NCBI GenBank assembly: GCA_031282385.1
Contig: JAITDV010000087.1
Span: 1-13,621, forward strand
From: Planctomycetaceae bacterium
GTDB taxonomy: Bacteria > Planctomycetota > Planctomycetia > Pirellulales > Thermoguttaceae
Length of the DNA: 13,621 bases
Direction of reading: 5' to 3'
The notes under the pieces were generated by a model that saw only the letters and a list, made by a program, of their open reading frames with translations, was not told where the DNA came from and did no database searches. Shown here piece by piece: positions 5,748-13,191 of the stretch; the stretch's first letter is position 1; each line of letters opens with the position of its first letter. The translations under genes and the position numbers were made by a program.

Positions 5748-8513
5748 TTATTGAATCAATGGAATTGTGTATAACATTGGTTGGCTTGCAGAGTCAGAAG
5801 GTAACGGGGTTGCTCGTATGGTCATTTCTTTTACGCCGGCTTTCAATAACTCGCGACCATTTGGAATCACATACGTATATTCGGTGCGTCCAAAACCTTG
5901 TCGTGTTACAAAAGTTTGCAAATACTCACGTCCCCGAACTCTAAGTCTGCAAATATATGATCTCTCTCTTTCCCCGTTATTTATGAACGCTTGCGTTACC
6001 TCAATATCACCCCTACGATTAATCCGCGACGAAAACTCCAACATAACATCACGCTCGCCAATATAAATATCATCATAAACAGAAAACTTACGCGGCATCA
6101 TACCCGTTGTTGCAATATCAATTTTGAATTTTTGCAAACCTGTATTAGCTTGCGAATTCAATATAATACCAAACTCCGATTTACCTGCTCCATTCACGTC
6201 CAAAGCAAGCGGCATTGCCGGCTTTATCTGCCAAGTGTTTTCACGCGGTTCAATAATCGTAAATTGAACATTTGTCGGTAAATTTGTATTATTGACAAAA
6301 GTAAAAGGAATCCGCTCTTCGTTATTTGTCATGCTCGGAATCTCCGCCCTTTCCAACTTAAACCCCAACCGCATCCGCACAATATCCGCATCAAGCCCCT
6401 TAACAAAAATCGGAATTTGCCCCACAACAATTTTCTGATCACGTCCCTCTAACTCCGGTACAATACGCTTGCCCCAAACATCAATTACCTCGACTTCCTC
6501 GCCAAGATACAACGTCTCAATAACCGGCGTATCTTCCGATGCGGAATCATTCCAAACCACCATCACCGCTCCACCGCCAAAATGATCAACAAAATTATAA
6601 TTCCTACTCCGATTCGGCAGTTTAATTTGACCCAAATAATCACGTCCTGATAATAACATTGATGTTGTCCGCCAAGCCGGAAAAATCTCATTGGGCGTCG
6701 CGTCTGAATTCAAAACGCCATTTTGATTGCTGATTGGTTTAGCTAAAAAAATTGCGTCGGCGCCCGCAACCTTGCCTATCACCATCTTACGTACAAGATC
6801 ATTAATCCGACCGGATAAATCATATTCATTGCCTGACAGAACCGAAAGTGAAATTAATTTTCGTACATTTATTTCCGCCGAAGCCAATAAACCTTGTTCC
6901 AAATCGGCGGCTGTCATTTTATCTGAAGTATAAAACGAAATGAAATCACGCGGCGCGATATTACGAGTTGTGTTTGTCGGCGGTGCGGAAATTGCCGGCA
7001 GAAACGGCTGCGTCCAGTCCCACGCAACTCCAAGACCAAGACCTATATTCTTACGGTCAAAACTACGACGGACTGATTGAAAATTACGGCTAAAATCAGA
7101 AATATTAACCAAACTCAAATCATCATCACCCGTCAATTGCCAGTTCTTAACCAACAACGAATTTTCTTGAATTGTCATTTGAATTGCTTCCGTCCAAGTT
7201 ACAGGCGGTATTGCAAAAATCGCGGCAGCATTCACTTTGCCGACTTTTATCTTATCGCGTACAGCTTGCGGAACAGGCGATAAAAGCCCTGTAAGCTGCA
7301 TCCCAAGAGGCGTGAATGTCTCGCTTATCTGTAATAATTGACGACGCCCCTCCGCATCATCAAACAACACCCAAGCCGGTATCTTCAACTTGGAAATACC
7401 AGATAAACTCAATGGTAAACGCCGATCATAAATCTCACGTAAACTCCAACTATCAAGATTCCAACCAAAAATTCCATCTTGAACAATCGCAGATTGATCA
7501 ATAACAACAAAAGTCAACGGCGAAGAATTGCGTAACGAATCATCAAAAAAAACTCCAGGCGGAAGGCGTAAATTGTTCATATAAGATTTCGGAGTCTCCA
7601 CCCGAATACGATAAAATCCCGGCGAACTTATCGGTAACTCCAACCACTCCGCAACTCCCTCAAACACACTCCATCGATCTTTTTTGGGTACGATAAATTG
7701 AGAAGCCGGTCTGTTGCCGATTATTATTTCAACTTCGCGACTGGCTATCGGTCGCCCAAAAGAATCCTCAATAATAAATTTAAGTTTGTCCTGATCCGGA
7801 TCAAAACCAGTTATTACACAAGATACTTCAATTCCAGTCTTGCTCGTAAAAATATGATGATTGTTAGGCATTGAGAGTTTTACATTCGGGCTTTCCTTGA
7901 TCTCGACATTGGTAAAATAAACTTTGGCATTAAAATCACGACGTTCACCTTGTGTCGTCAATAAACCTACCGACATAGAATCAATCTTATCATTGTCCGC
8001 CCGAAAAGAACTTATTTCCAGTTTCCGCCAACCCGAGCTTTTCTTGATACTGTCAGAACGAACTGTAGCTATCGGCTCACCGCCGTTTTTGTCATAAAAT
8101 GCCGCCAAAATAAAAACATCATCAAAAAAAATATTCTCAGTAGAAACAAACGCCGACACCGTATAACACATTCCACGCCGTATTTTTATCTTCGGCGAAA
8201 ATACTGCCGCACTGCCGCCTTCAATTGACATCCGCAATGCGTTGTTCCCGAACTGGCTGCGGTTCTCAACTATTCTTATATCAATATAATCGGGAAATTG
8301 AATATTACGTTCAACACCGCGCTTTCTTGTCCAAGAATCGGGCCATCCGTCCTCGTCCAAATCTGACGCCCTGTCAAAAAGCGTACGAAAAATCGTACCG
8401 CCCGATCTAATATATCGAGGCAATTGACCCGGTAAAGGTTTCTCTACACAAAATATCGTTGCGCTAAATAAAAACGAAACAAAAAAACATAACCAAAAAA
8501 ATACTCGACACAT
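5748..8513 (-). CDS. Large secreted protein, glycosidase-like architecture
   Basis: An exported 921-residue protein of unknown exact function. An N-terminal signal peptide (MCRVFFWLCFFVSFLFSATIFC) is visible only from ATG 8513, which has AAAGGG (8520-8525) 6 nt upstream. The frame extends to 8561, but that start adds 16 residues before the signal. An acidic DLDEDGWPDSW segment (about 50-60) leads into a jelly-roll, carbohydrate-binding-like region (to about 210), then an Ig-like segment. The middle, about 380-600, contains NWQLTGDDDLSL and GVAWDWTQPF and resembles a degenerate TIM-barrel hydrolase. After it, GGGAVMVVWNDSAS (about 645-658) resembles the C-terminal sandwich of clan-A glycoside hydrolases. 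The region at about 730-780 resembles a NEW3-type domain. I see no assured catalytic acid pair, so activity on glycans is inference. Confidence 0.8.
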   Translation of the reverse strand: MCRVFFWLCFFVSFLFSATIFCVEKPLPGQLPRYIRSGGTIFRTLFDRASDLDEDGWPDSWTRKRGVERNIQFPDYIDIRIVENRSQFGNNALRMSIEGGSAAVFSPKIKIRRGMCYTVSAFVSTENIFFDDVFILAAFYDKNGGEPIATVRSDSIKKSSGWRKLEISSFRADNDKIDSMSVGLLTTQGERRDFNAKVYFTNVEIKESPNVKLSMPNNHHIFTSKTGIEVSCVITGFDPDQDKLKFIIEDSFGRPIASREVEIIIGNRPASQFIVPKKDRWSVFEGVAEWLELPISSPGFYRIRVETPKSYMNNLRLPPGVFFDDSLRNSSPLTFVVIDQSAIVQDGIFGWNLDSWSLREIYDRRLPLSLSGISKLKIPAWVLFDDAEGRRQLLQISETFTPLGMQLTGLLSPVPQAVRDKIKVGKVNAAAIFAIPPVTWTEAIQMTIQENSLLVKNWQLTGDDDLSLVNISDFSRNFQSVRRSFDRKNIGLGLGVAWDWTQPFLPAISAPPTNTTRNIAPRDFISFYTSDKMTAADLEQGLLASAEINVRKLISLSVLSGNEYDLSGRINDLVRKMVIGKVAGADAIFLAKPISNQNGVLNSDATPNEIFPAWRTTSMLLSGRDYLGQIKLPNRSRNYNFVDHFGGGAVMVVWNDSASEDTPVIETLYLGEEVEVIDVWGKRIVPELEGRDQKIVVGQIPIFVKGLDADIVRMRLGFKLERAEIPSMTNNEERIPFTFVNNTNLPTNVQFTIIEPRENTWQIKPAMPLALDVNGAGKSEFGIILNSQANTGLQKFKIDIATTGMMPRKFSVYDDIYIGERDVMLEFSSRINRRGDIEVTQAFINNGERERSYICRLRVRGREYLQTFVTRQGFGRTEYTYVIPNGRELLKAGVKEMTIRATPLPSDSASQPMLYTIPLIQ

Positions 8514-8600
8514 TATATTCCCTTTATAATAATAAATATCAAAATATTGCCAAAATTTCAATTAGATTACACAAAGATACAAAACACACAATAACTTATA

Positions 8601-8741
8601 ATTAAATAGCAACTATTCAGTTGCGTGTATATTGCTCGTACTATAAATTGCGCAACTCAAGAACATAAAAAATTGCTTTCCAATAGATAAGCAGGCAACA
8701 GTTAAGTTAAGTTAAGTTAAGTTAAAGTGAGAACAGTTTAA
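8601..8741 (-). promoter_or_regulatory. Upstream region of the secreted-protein gene, with dispersed repeat copy 2
   Basis: Holds CGTACTATAAATTGCGCAAC (8637-8656) and GAACAGTTTAA (8731-8741), the two end motifs of the dispersed repeat. Read on the minus strand it gives TTGAGTTGCGCAATTTATAGTACGA, with a perfect 8-bp dyad TTGCGCAA (8648-8655) about 135 nt before the start codon. The matching motif at 10191-10215 lies upstream of the other minus-strand gene. It could be a shared promoter or operator, or only a mobile repeat. ACTATTCAGT (8612-8621) also occurs here. Confidence 0.4.
8701..8725. repeat. Tandem GTTAA pentanucleotide, five copies
   Basis: Five perfect head-to-tail GTTAA units, located inside dispersed repeat copy 2 and about 190 nt upstream of the secreted-protein start. 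A tract of this kind is prone to change in copy number by slippage. It is absent from the other copies of the repeat. Confidence 0.85.
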
Positions 8742-8743
8742 AA

Positions 8744-8787
8744 GGTATCATATCACACGAACAGTTGCATTCTAGTGAAATGATACC
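8744..8787 (-). terminator. Probable terminator of the oxidoreductase gene
   Basis: GGTATCATATCAC (8744-8756) and GTGAAATGATACC (8775-8787) form a 13-bp stem with one mismatch and an 18-nt loop. Read on the minus strand the stem is followed by TTTTAAAC. It lies about 60 nt beyond the stop codon of the minus-strand oxidoreductase. The stem is AT-rich and the T-run short, so efficiency is uncertain. Confidence 0.5.
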
Positions 8788-8837
8788 AAAAAAAGAAAAC
8801 CGCATTTCAAATTGTAATGAGTATATACTGAGATGCC

Positions 8838-8853
8838 GTTCTAAATTTAGAAC
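8838..8853. repeat. Perfect 16-bp palindrome over the stop codon
   Basis: GTTCTAAATTTAGAAC is exactly self-complementary and contains the oxidoreductase stop codon (TAA on the minus strand, 8847-8849). With no loop it is a DNA dyad rather than an RNA hairpin. It may be chance in AT-rich DNA. Confidence 0.4.
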
Positions 8854-10139
8854 TCCCAACCTTTGCGCGGTATTGTTGTCAATAGAGCGTTGGCTTCAGC
8901 AACATCTGTCTTCAAAGCAACTGGATTCCACGTCAATTTCTTACCTGTTCGATATGCAATAACACCAAGTAAAATTGTTTCCGTTATTTTTCCTGAATAA
9001 TCAAAATTGCATGAAGTTGTACCGTTGTTTTTAATCGCATTCAACCATTCGGCGTGATGACCTGGCGACGGCGGAATTGATTTATCCGGTCTCTTGTAAT
9101 CTTGAAATTTCGTTTCGGGGTAAAGGATATGCTTTCCGTAATCGGCAAGTAATAATCCGTCACTGCCGACAAAAATCACGCCGGCACTCCAATTCGGTAA
9201 ACCTTGCTCTTTGATTACTGGCGGACGCACGTTGTGATCGTACCATGTCAACATCAATGCTTCATGTTTGTCGGTTTTTGGAAATTGGTATTTGACAGTC
9301 AAACCAATAGAACAACACTCCGGATTAACCGGCGGTCCTGATGCTTCAATTGTTGTCGGTTCACGCAAGCCAAGCGCCCAAAACGGCAAGTCAAGATAAT
9401 GACAAGCCATATCACCAAGCGTACCTGTCCCAAACGCCCAATACGAACGCCAACCGCCGGGAACATAACACGGATTGTAAGGTCGAAACGCTGCAGGTCC
9501 CAACCATACGTCCCAATCTAATGTCTTTGGTACTTCAAATGTACCTTTAGGAATAGGTCTGTTTCCCCATGCTTTATCGACCCATACGTGTACTTCTTTG
9601 ACTTTTCCGATAGCTCCGGCTTGAATCAATTCAACTACGCGGTGGTAATTTTGTTGAGCATGCATTTGTATTCCCATTTGGGTCTTGACTTTTTTATCTT
9701 TTGCAACTTCAATCATTTTCCGTGTTTCACCGAGATCGTGTGCAAGCGGTTTCTCCGTATAACAATTTATACCGCGTTTCATTGCGTTGATACTTGCGGC
9801 GGCATGGATGTGGTCGGGAGTTGCGATGGTTACGGCGTCGAGTTTACCGTCAAATTTGTCGAACATCTTACGAAAATCGACGAAACATTCTGCTTGGGGA
9901 AATGTTGCAACGCCGTTATTAAGATGTCTTTGATCGACGTCGCAAAGTGCAACAATATTTTCACCGCGAACATTACCAACACTGTATCCGCCTTGACCGC
10001 TGATGCCGATACAGCCGACGTTCAATTTTGAGTTTATATTTTGTGCGTGCAGGAACGCAGGTGCAGGGAAAGCGGCGCCGCCAGCGAGTAAAGTTGCCGA
10101 AGTTAAAAATGTTCGGCGCGTCAATTTGTCAGAAATCAT
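8847..10139 (-). CDS. Gfo/Idh/MocA-family oxidoreductase with Tat signal
   Basis: A 430-residue NAD(P)-dependent sugar/inositol-type oxidoreductase, exported folded through the Tat pathway. The N-terminus MISDKLTRRTFLTSATLLAG has the twin arginine (R8, R9) followed by a hydrophobic stretch and an Ala-rich cleavage region before about residue 33. The Rossmann start is VGCIGISGQGG (41-51), a Ser-containing variant of GxGxxG. ATPDHIH (106-112) and the family's EKP motif (E129-K130-P131) follow. GDMACHYLD (242-250) is the usual planctomycete active-site segment with D243, H247 and D250. The C-terminal domain ends PRKGWEF. AAAGGA sits just upstream of ATG 10139. The substrate cannot be told, and such proteins are numerous in planctomycetes. 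The neighbouring secreted glycosidase-like protein on the same strand fits a role in carbohydrate turnover, but the 330-bp gap and the terminator-like hairpin argue against one transcript. Confidence 0.92.
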   Translation of the reverse strand: MISDKLTRRTFLTSATLLAGGAAFPAPAFLHAQNINSKLNVGCIGISGQGGYSVGNVRGENIVALCDVDQRHLNNGVATFPQAECFVDFRKMFDKFDGKLDAVTIATPDHIHAAASINAMKRGINCYTEKPLAHDLGETRKMIEVAKDKKVKTQMGIQMHAQQNYHRVVELIQAGAIGKVKEVHVWVDKAWGNRPIPKGTFEVPKTLDWDVWLGPAAFRPYNPCYVPGGWRSYWAFGTGTLGDMACHYLDLPFWALGLREPTTIEASGPPVNPECCSIGLTVKYQFPKTDKHEALMLTWYDHNVRPPVIKEQGLPNWSAGVIFVGSDGLLLADYGKHILYPETKFQDYKRPDKSIPPSPGHHAEWLNAIKNNGTTSCNFDYSGKITETILLGVIAYRTGKKLTWNPVALKTDVAEANALLTTIPRKGWEF

Positions 10140-10190
10140 ATATAGTTTCCTTTGGTTAAAATATTTATGCCTTGCCGTGAATATACTGAT

Positions 10191-10255
10191 CGTACTATAA
10201 ATTTACGTAAATCAAGAGTGCAGCAATAAACAAAATTAAAGAAAGAACAGTTTAA
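10191..10255 (-). promoter_or_regulatory. Dispersed repeat copy 3 upstream of the oxidoreductase
   Basis: CGTACTATAAATTTACGTAA (10191-10210) through GAACAGTTTAA (10245-10255). It contains a perfect 12-bp dyad ATTTACGTAAAT (10201-10212), about 60 nt upstream of the oxidoreductase start on the minus strand. Minus-strand reading gives TTGATTTACGTAAATTTATA followed by GTACGA, similar to the region upstream of the secreted-protein gene. The place suits an operator or promoter, but the same sequence also lies downstream of cusA, so a mobile repeat remains possible. Confidence 0.4.
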
Positions 10256-10298
10256 CACATTCAATGTACAGGCATAAATTTGGTTACAATTAATTTCA

Positions 10299-10346
10299 GA
10301 TTCGAATTCAAACATGAATTTCGGATTCGAATTCTGATTCCAATTC
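10299..10346. repeat. GATTCGAATTC short repeats
   Basis: GATTCGAATTC occurs at 10299-10309 and 10324-10334 (25-bp period), with a degenerate third unit GATTCCAATTC at 10336-10346. They lie 160-210 nt upstream of the oxidoreductase start. Role unknown. Confidence 0.5.
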
Positions 10347-10490
10347 AATTAACAATTATTGTAGTACGAATCTACTAACTTGCATACAGGCATCTCAAAA
10401 CAGAAATCATTTGGTAACTCTTGACCATCTTCTTTAACAAAATTGACAAAACTTAGCATAACTATTCAGTTACCTAATGCTGATTGATTT

Positions 10491-10536
10491 GGTTTTTTGT
10501 TGCGTTGATGTATTTTTAGGTTAGAAAAAAGGTCTA
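10491..10536. mobile_element. Truncated MITE end, copy C (inverted)
   Basis: The reverse complement of this 46-bp stretch matches the left end of copies A and B with a single mismatch, from TAGACCTTTT through the CAACGCAACAAAAAACC segment. The rest of the element is missing. It ends in TA at the outer side like the full copies. It sits just before the decayed oxidoreductase gene. Confidence 0.75.
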
Positions 10537-10600
10537 TTGAAAAAAATACGTATCGAATCACAATTCCGACAACTTGACCCAAGAAAAATCTCTTAACGGG

Positions 10601-10639
10601 AAAATGTCGGAATAGTACAAAAAAATGTCGAAATAATAC
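10601..10639. repeat. Two-unit 21-bp direct repeat
   Basis: AAAATGTCGGAATAGTAC (10601-10618) is repeated as AAAATGTCGAAATAATAC (10622-10639), with two differences in 18. The repeat lies in the non-coding stretch between the MITE remnant and the oxidoreductase pseudogene. Confidence 0.7.
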
Positions 10640-10649
10640 TATACACAAT

Positions 10650-11123
10650 TTTAAGGTTCCAGTACAATTGTGCGAAATAATAGGCGGGGTTGTAGATGAA
10701 AATGTGGTTTGCCAACGGTGTGGAACTTCAATTAATTTTGACGGAGATCGCGGACTGGAATTTGGTTGTATTGTTACAGGCGTGAAAGACAAAATCGAAA
10801 TCAATCGCCATAAACTTTAACAAACCCGAAAGAATTGACGGCAAACGTGCCGGAAGTTCTTAACAATAAGAGACCGAAAACGGTTATCATGTTGAAAACC
10901 GGATTGACTGTATTGAAACCGGCAAAAAATGTAATGCTGATATCGAATACGGTCAACGCTCTACAATACTGAGTGAACTGGTTAGCATTATCCGTGCGGT
11001 TGCGCCGGTTGGTGAAAAGTCGGTTGGGAACCGGTCAAGGAACGTTTAACAAACTATGATAAAGTTAATGAAACGCTAACTCGTCCACGATGGAAAGGTT
11101 ATGAAGTACCTGAAATTTCGTAA
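10650..11123 (+). pseudogene. Decayed Gfo/Idh/MocA oxidoreductase, C-terminal part
   Basis: Three pieces in three frames read as the C-terminal domain of a Gfo/Idh/MocA oxidoreductase. The first (10695-10820) gives ENVVCQRCGTSINFDGDRG and ends INRHKL-stop. The second (10819 to about 11005) gives HVENRIDCIETGKKCNADIE then YGQRSTILSELVSI, with internal stops at its start. The third (11025-11123) gives WEPVKERLTNYDKVNETLTR then PRWKGYEVPEIS-stop. The order and motifs parallel the C-terminus of the intact gene on the other strand (HHAEWLNAIKNNG, TGKKLTWNPV, PRKGWEF). At least two frameshifts and several stops rule out a working protein. The N-terminal Rossmann domain is missing, lost near the truncated MITE. 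The identification rests on recognising family motifs by eye. Confidence 0.72.
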
Positions 11124-11152
11124 ACGTAACAAAGAATTAAGGAAATTTAAAA

Positions 11153-11689
11153 ATGTTTTTACGTACAACAGCTTCTGATGTGAGCCGAACAATGAAACCG
11201 TTTTGGACACGAACAATTGGGTTATTTATTGTTGTTTTGTTCAGTTTGGTCTTGTTCGGCTGTGGCGAAAACAAACCGGACGGCTTGCCGAAGCTTCAAC
11301 CGGTAACCTTACGGTTTACTTTGGACGGGCAACCTTGCGATAGTGCAAGCGTTCATTTGATTCCGCAAGAAAATAGTCCATGGGTTGTTGGTGGTTCCAC
11401 CGATACGACAGGAACCGTTGTTTTGAAAACACATGGTAAATTTTCTGGTGTTCCGATTGGCAAGTACAAAATTACAGTGTCAAAAGTGGAACGTGAAGAT
11501 GTTGGAGAATTACCGAAAAACATGTACGACCCGCAACCGGAAACAGTGATGTACAATTCGATTGATCCTGACTATTCTAACCCTGAAAAAACTTCGCTTG
11601 AAATTGATGTAATTCAGGGAAAAAAGATTTCAGAATCTTTTGATCTTGGGAAAAAAATTCGTGTTAAGATAGAAAAACCTAAATATTAA
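11153..11689 (+). CDS. Small lipoprotein, carboxypeptidase-regulatory/transthyretin-like
   Basis: A 178-residue predicted lipoprotein. A hydrophobic segment, GLFIVVLFSLVLFGC, ends in a lipobox with Cys37 as the lipidation site. The mature part is a single beta-sandwich-like domain: VTLRFTLDGQPCDSASVHLI, then GTVVLKTHGKFSGVPIGKYK, the pattern of carboxypeptidase-regulatory-like domains. Small proteins of this type commonly accompany DUF1559 genes in planctomycetes, and their role is unknown. ATG 11153 has TAAGGAA (11138-11144) upstream. ATG 11192 would give a more usual signal-peptide length but lacks a ribosome binding site. The DUF1559 start is 50 nt downstream on the same strand, so one transcript is likely. 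Confidence 0.82.
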   Translation: MFLRTTASDVSRTMKPFWTRTIGLFIVVLFSLVLFGCGENKPDGLPKLQPVTLRFTLDGQPCDSASVHLIPQENSPWVVGGSTDTTGTVVLKTHGKFSGVPIGKYKITVSKVEREDVGELPKNMYDPQPETVMYNSIDPDYSNPEKTSLEIDVIQGKKISESFDLGKKIRVKIEKPKY

Positions 11690-11739
11690 CTAATTTAACT
11701 TAAAACCGAGCAATTTGTCTCGGAGAAAGGAACATTCCA

Positions 11740-12973
11740 ATGAAAAAAGTCTATGTTAAAATAAGTAAAGACTTGCATGTTAAAATAGGCAAAGAGGGGG
11801 GGGGGGGGGGGGATAATAGGTGAAGAGTTAAAAGAGAGAATATGGGAAGCCTCTTTTTCTAGTTCTTGTTCTTTCAAGAAGTTACGCCGAGTATCCCGTC
11901 ATTTCCCGTTTGGTTTTACTTTAGTAGAGCTTCTTGTTGTTATTGCAATTATTGGCGTGTTAATCGCGATTCTACTACCAGCGGTTCAAGCGGCGCGTGA
12001 AGCAGCAAGAAAAATGTCGTGTGCAAACAAAGTAAAGCAACTGGCGATTGCTTTACACAATCACCATGATGTTAGCCAAAATTTTCCGCCACTCGGAAAC
12101 CAAATGAAAAAATTTACTTACGCTGCGACGGCGGGAATATTTTTCCACCTGATGCCGTTCATGGAACTGCAAGCCGCTTACGACGGAACTATTTCCGACA
12201 CAACCGCATCCCCAAAATCTGCTCCTTGGGATACAGCGACGATGCGCAATATGACAAAAATTGCAGCGGTTTTATGTCCTTCAAATGAGAACACGGCGAT
12301 TTTGTCGCCGGGTTGGATTCCGAACAATTATATTTATTCAATGGGAGATGGCTGTTGGGCACAACATAATTGTAATCAGCCGAGTGTGAATCATTTTGTT
12401 GTAACACGGGGAATGTTTTATTATGGAACCAATGATGTTGAAGGTAAAAAATCGTTTTCCGATTGTACGGACGGTTCTAGTAATACTGTAGCGATTAGCG
12501 AGTGTCTAACGCCTCGTGAACAGCGGGGAATTGATGTTCGAAGTAATGTGGCTCTTTATTCGGGCATTTGGGATGGAACTCCTAATGGAAAACCCGGGAA
12601 ATGTATGAACGGATTGACCATGACTGATTCACGAACATTTAGTACAACTCAAAAAAGTGATAATTTTCGCGGATTAATTGCAACTTGTGGTTGGTTAACT
12701 GCCGCCGGTTTTACAACTTTGACTCCGCCCAATTCTCCGATGTGTGCTTACGATCAACCGACACAATACCATAACCGTTGGGGAGTTTTCCCTCCAGTGA
12801 GTAATCATTCGGGCGGTGTTAACGTTGGTTTATTGGATGGTTCGGTTCGGTTTATTTCCAATACAATCAATTGCGGTAACCTTAATGCTGCCGCTGTCCG
12901 GTCAGGACCAAGTCCATTTGGTGTTTGGGGAGCACTTGGTTCTCCATCAGGAGGTGAGACCGCTAGTCCTTGA
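11740..12973 (+). CDS. DUF1559 prepilin-like protein, interrupted by a 17-G tract
   Basis: Planctomycete DUF1559 protein: type IV pilin-like N-terminus plus the H-X9-DG C-terminal motif. ATG 11740 has AAAGGAA (11726-11732) 7 nt upstream. It reads MKKVYVKISKDLHVKIGKE, five Gly, then DNR and stops at 11821-11823. One G fewer joins it to IIGEELKERIWEASFSSS and the rest of the leader, and then the prepilin signal. That signal is FPFG followed by FTLVELLVVIAIIGVLIAIL with Glu at +5, then LPAVQAAREAARKMSCANK. The full product would be 410 residues ending at 12973. Near the C-terminus, HSGGVNVGLLDG is H-X9-DG exactly. Between the tract and GTG 11957 there is no in-frame ATG, GTG or TTG, and GTG 11957 lies inside the membrane helix. 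The gene is therefore off as written, unless the G count is a sequencing error or varies in the population. These proteins are thought to be exported pseudopilin-like surface proteins of unknown role. Confidence 0.85.
11753..11794 (+). repeat. 24-bp-period direct repeat in the DUF1559 leader
   Basis: ATGTTAAAATAAGTAAAG (11753-11770) recurs as ATGTTAAAATAGGCAAAG (11777-11794), with two differences. It encodes the doubled peptide YVKISK/HVKIGK immediately before the G tract. It looks like a small internal duplication of the leader. Confidence 0.7.
11796..11812 (+). repeat. Homopolymeric G17 tract, candidate phase-variation switch
   Basis: Seventeen consecutive G in otherwise AT-rich sequence, 56 nt inside the DUF1559 coding region. 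With 16 G (or 13 or 19) the start codon and prepilin frame are joined. With 17 the reading ends at TGA 11821, and with 18 it would end at TAA just after the tract. Two of three phases therefore give products of under 30 residues. Tracts of this length slip readily during replication. Confidence 0.8.
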
Positions 12974-13028
12974 TCAATTATCCATAATTAAAATATAGTG
13001 GATTGAGTATTTTGAGTTAATCAATAAC

Positions 13029-13113
13029 CATGTTACGCAGGAACTAAATATCAGTTTCGCCTTAGCCCAAAAGAGGCGAAGGAAAAACTGGTATTTGGTA
13101 CCTGCGCAACATG
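13029..13113. repeat. 85-bp imperfect palindrome after the DUF1559 gene
   Basis: CATGTTACGCAGGAACTAAA (13029 onward) pairs with the right arm ending GGTACCTGCGCAACATG (13097-13113). The stem continues through ATATCAGTTT/AAACTGGTAT and closes with CGCCT/AGGCG around an 11-nt loop. Several differences between arms would be G-U pairs in RNA. It lies 56 nt after the stop codon. It may be a transcription end without a T-run, an mRNA-stabilising structure or a MITE. Confidence 0.6.
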
Positions 13114-13191
13114 CAATAGAAAATTGAGCTGATAATAATTACTTTACTCATTGAACTTGCTTAAAAAAACGAAAATTCCACAGAATAATTA

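Noticed and set aside
8514..8561. Upstream start of the secreted-protein gene
   Set aside because: It would put 16 residues ahead of the signal peptide and lacks the AAAGGG that precedes ATG 8513.
10466..10804. 112-codon minus-strand frame
   Set aside because: It covers the MITE remnant, the 21-bp repeat and the antisense of the oxidoreductase pseudogene. Its repeated VLFRHF peptides come from the DNA repeat.
11957..11959. GTG as the true start of the DUF1559 gene
   Set aside because: It lies inside the N-terminal hydrophobic helix, after the prepilin cleavage site, and would leave the protein without its signal.
13029..13113. Integron attC site
   Set aside because: The palindrome ends read GTTACGC and GCGCAAC, which do not fit GTTRRRY/RYYYAAC and are in the wrong order. 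There is no integrase or gene cassette pattern.
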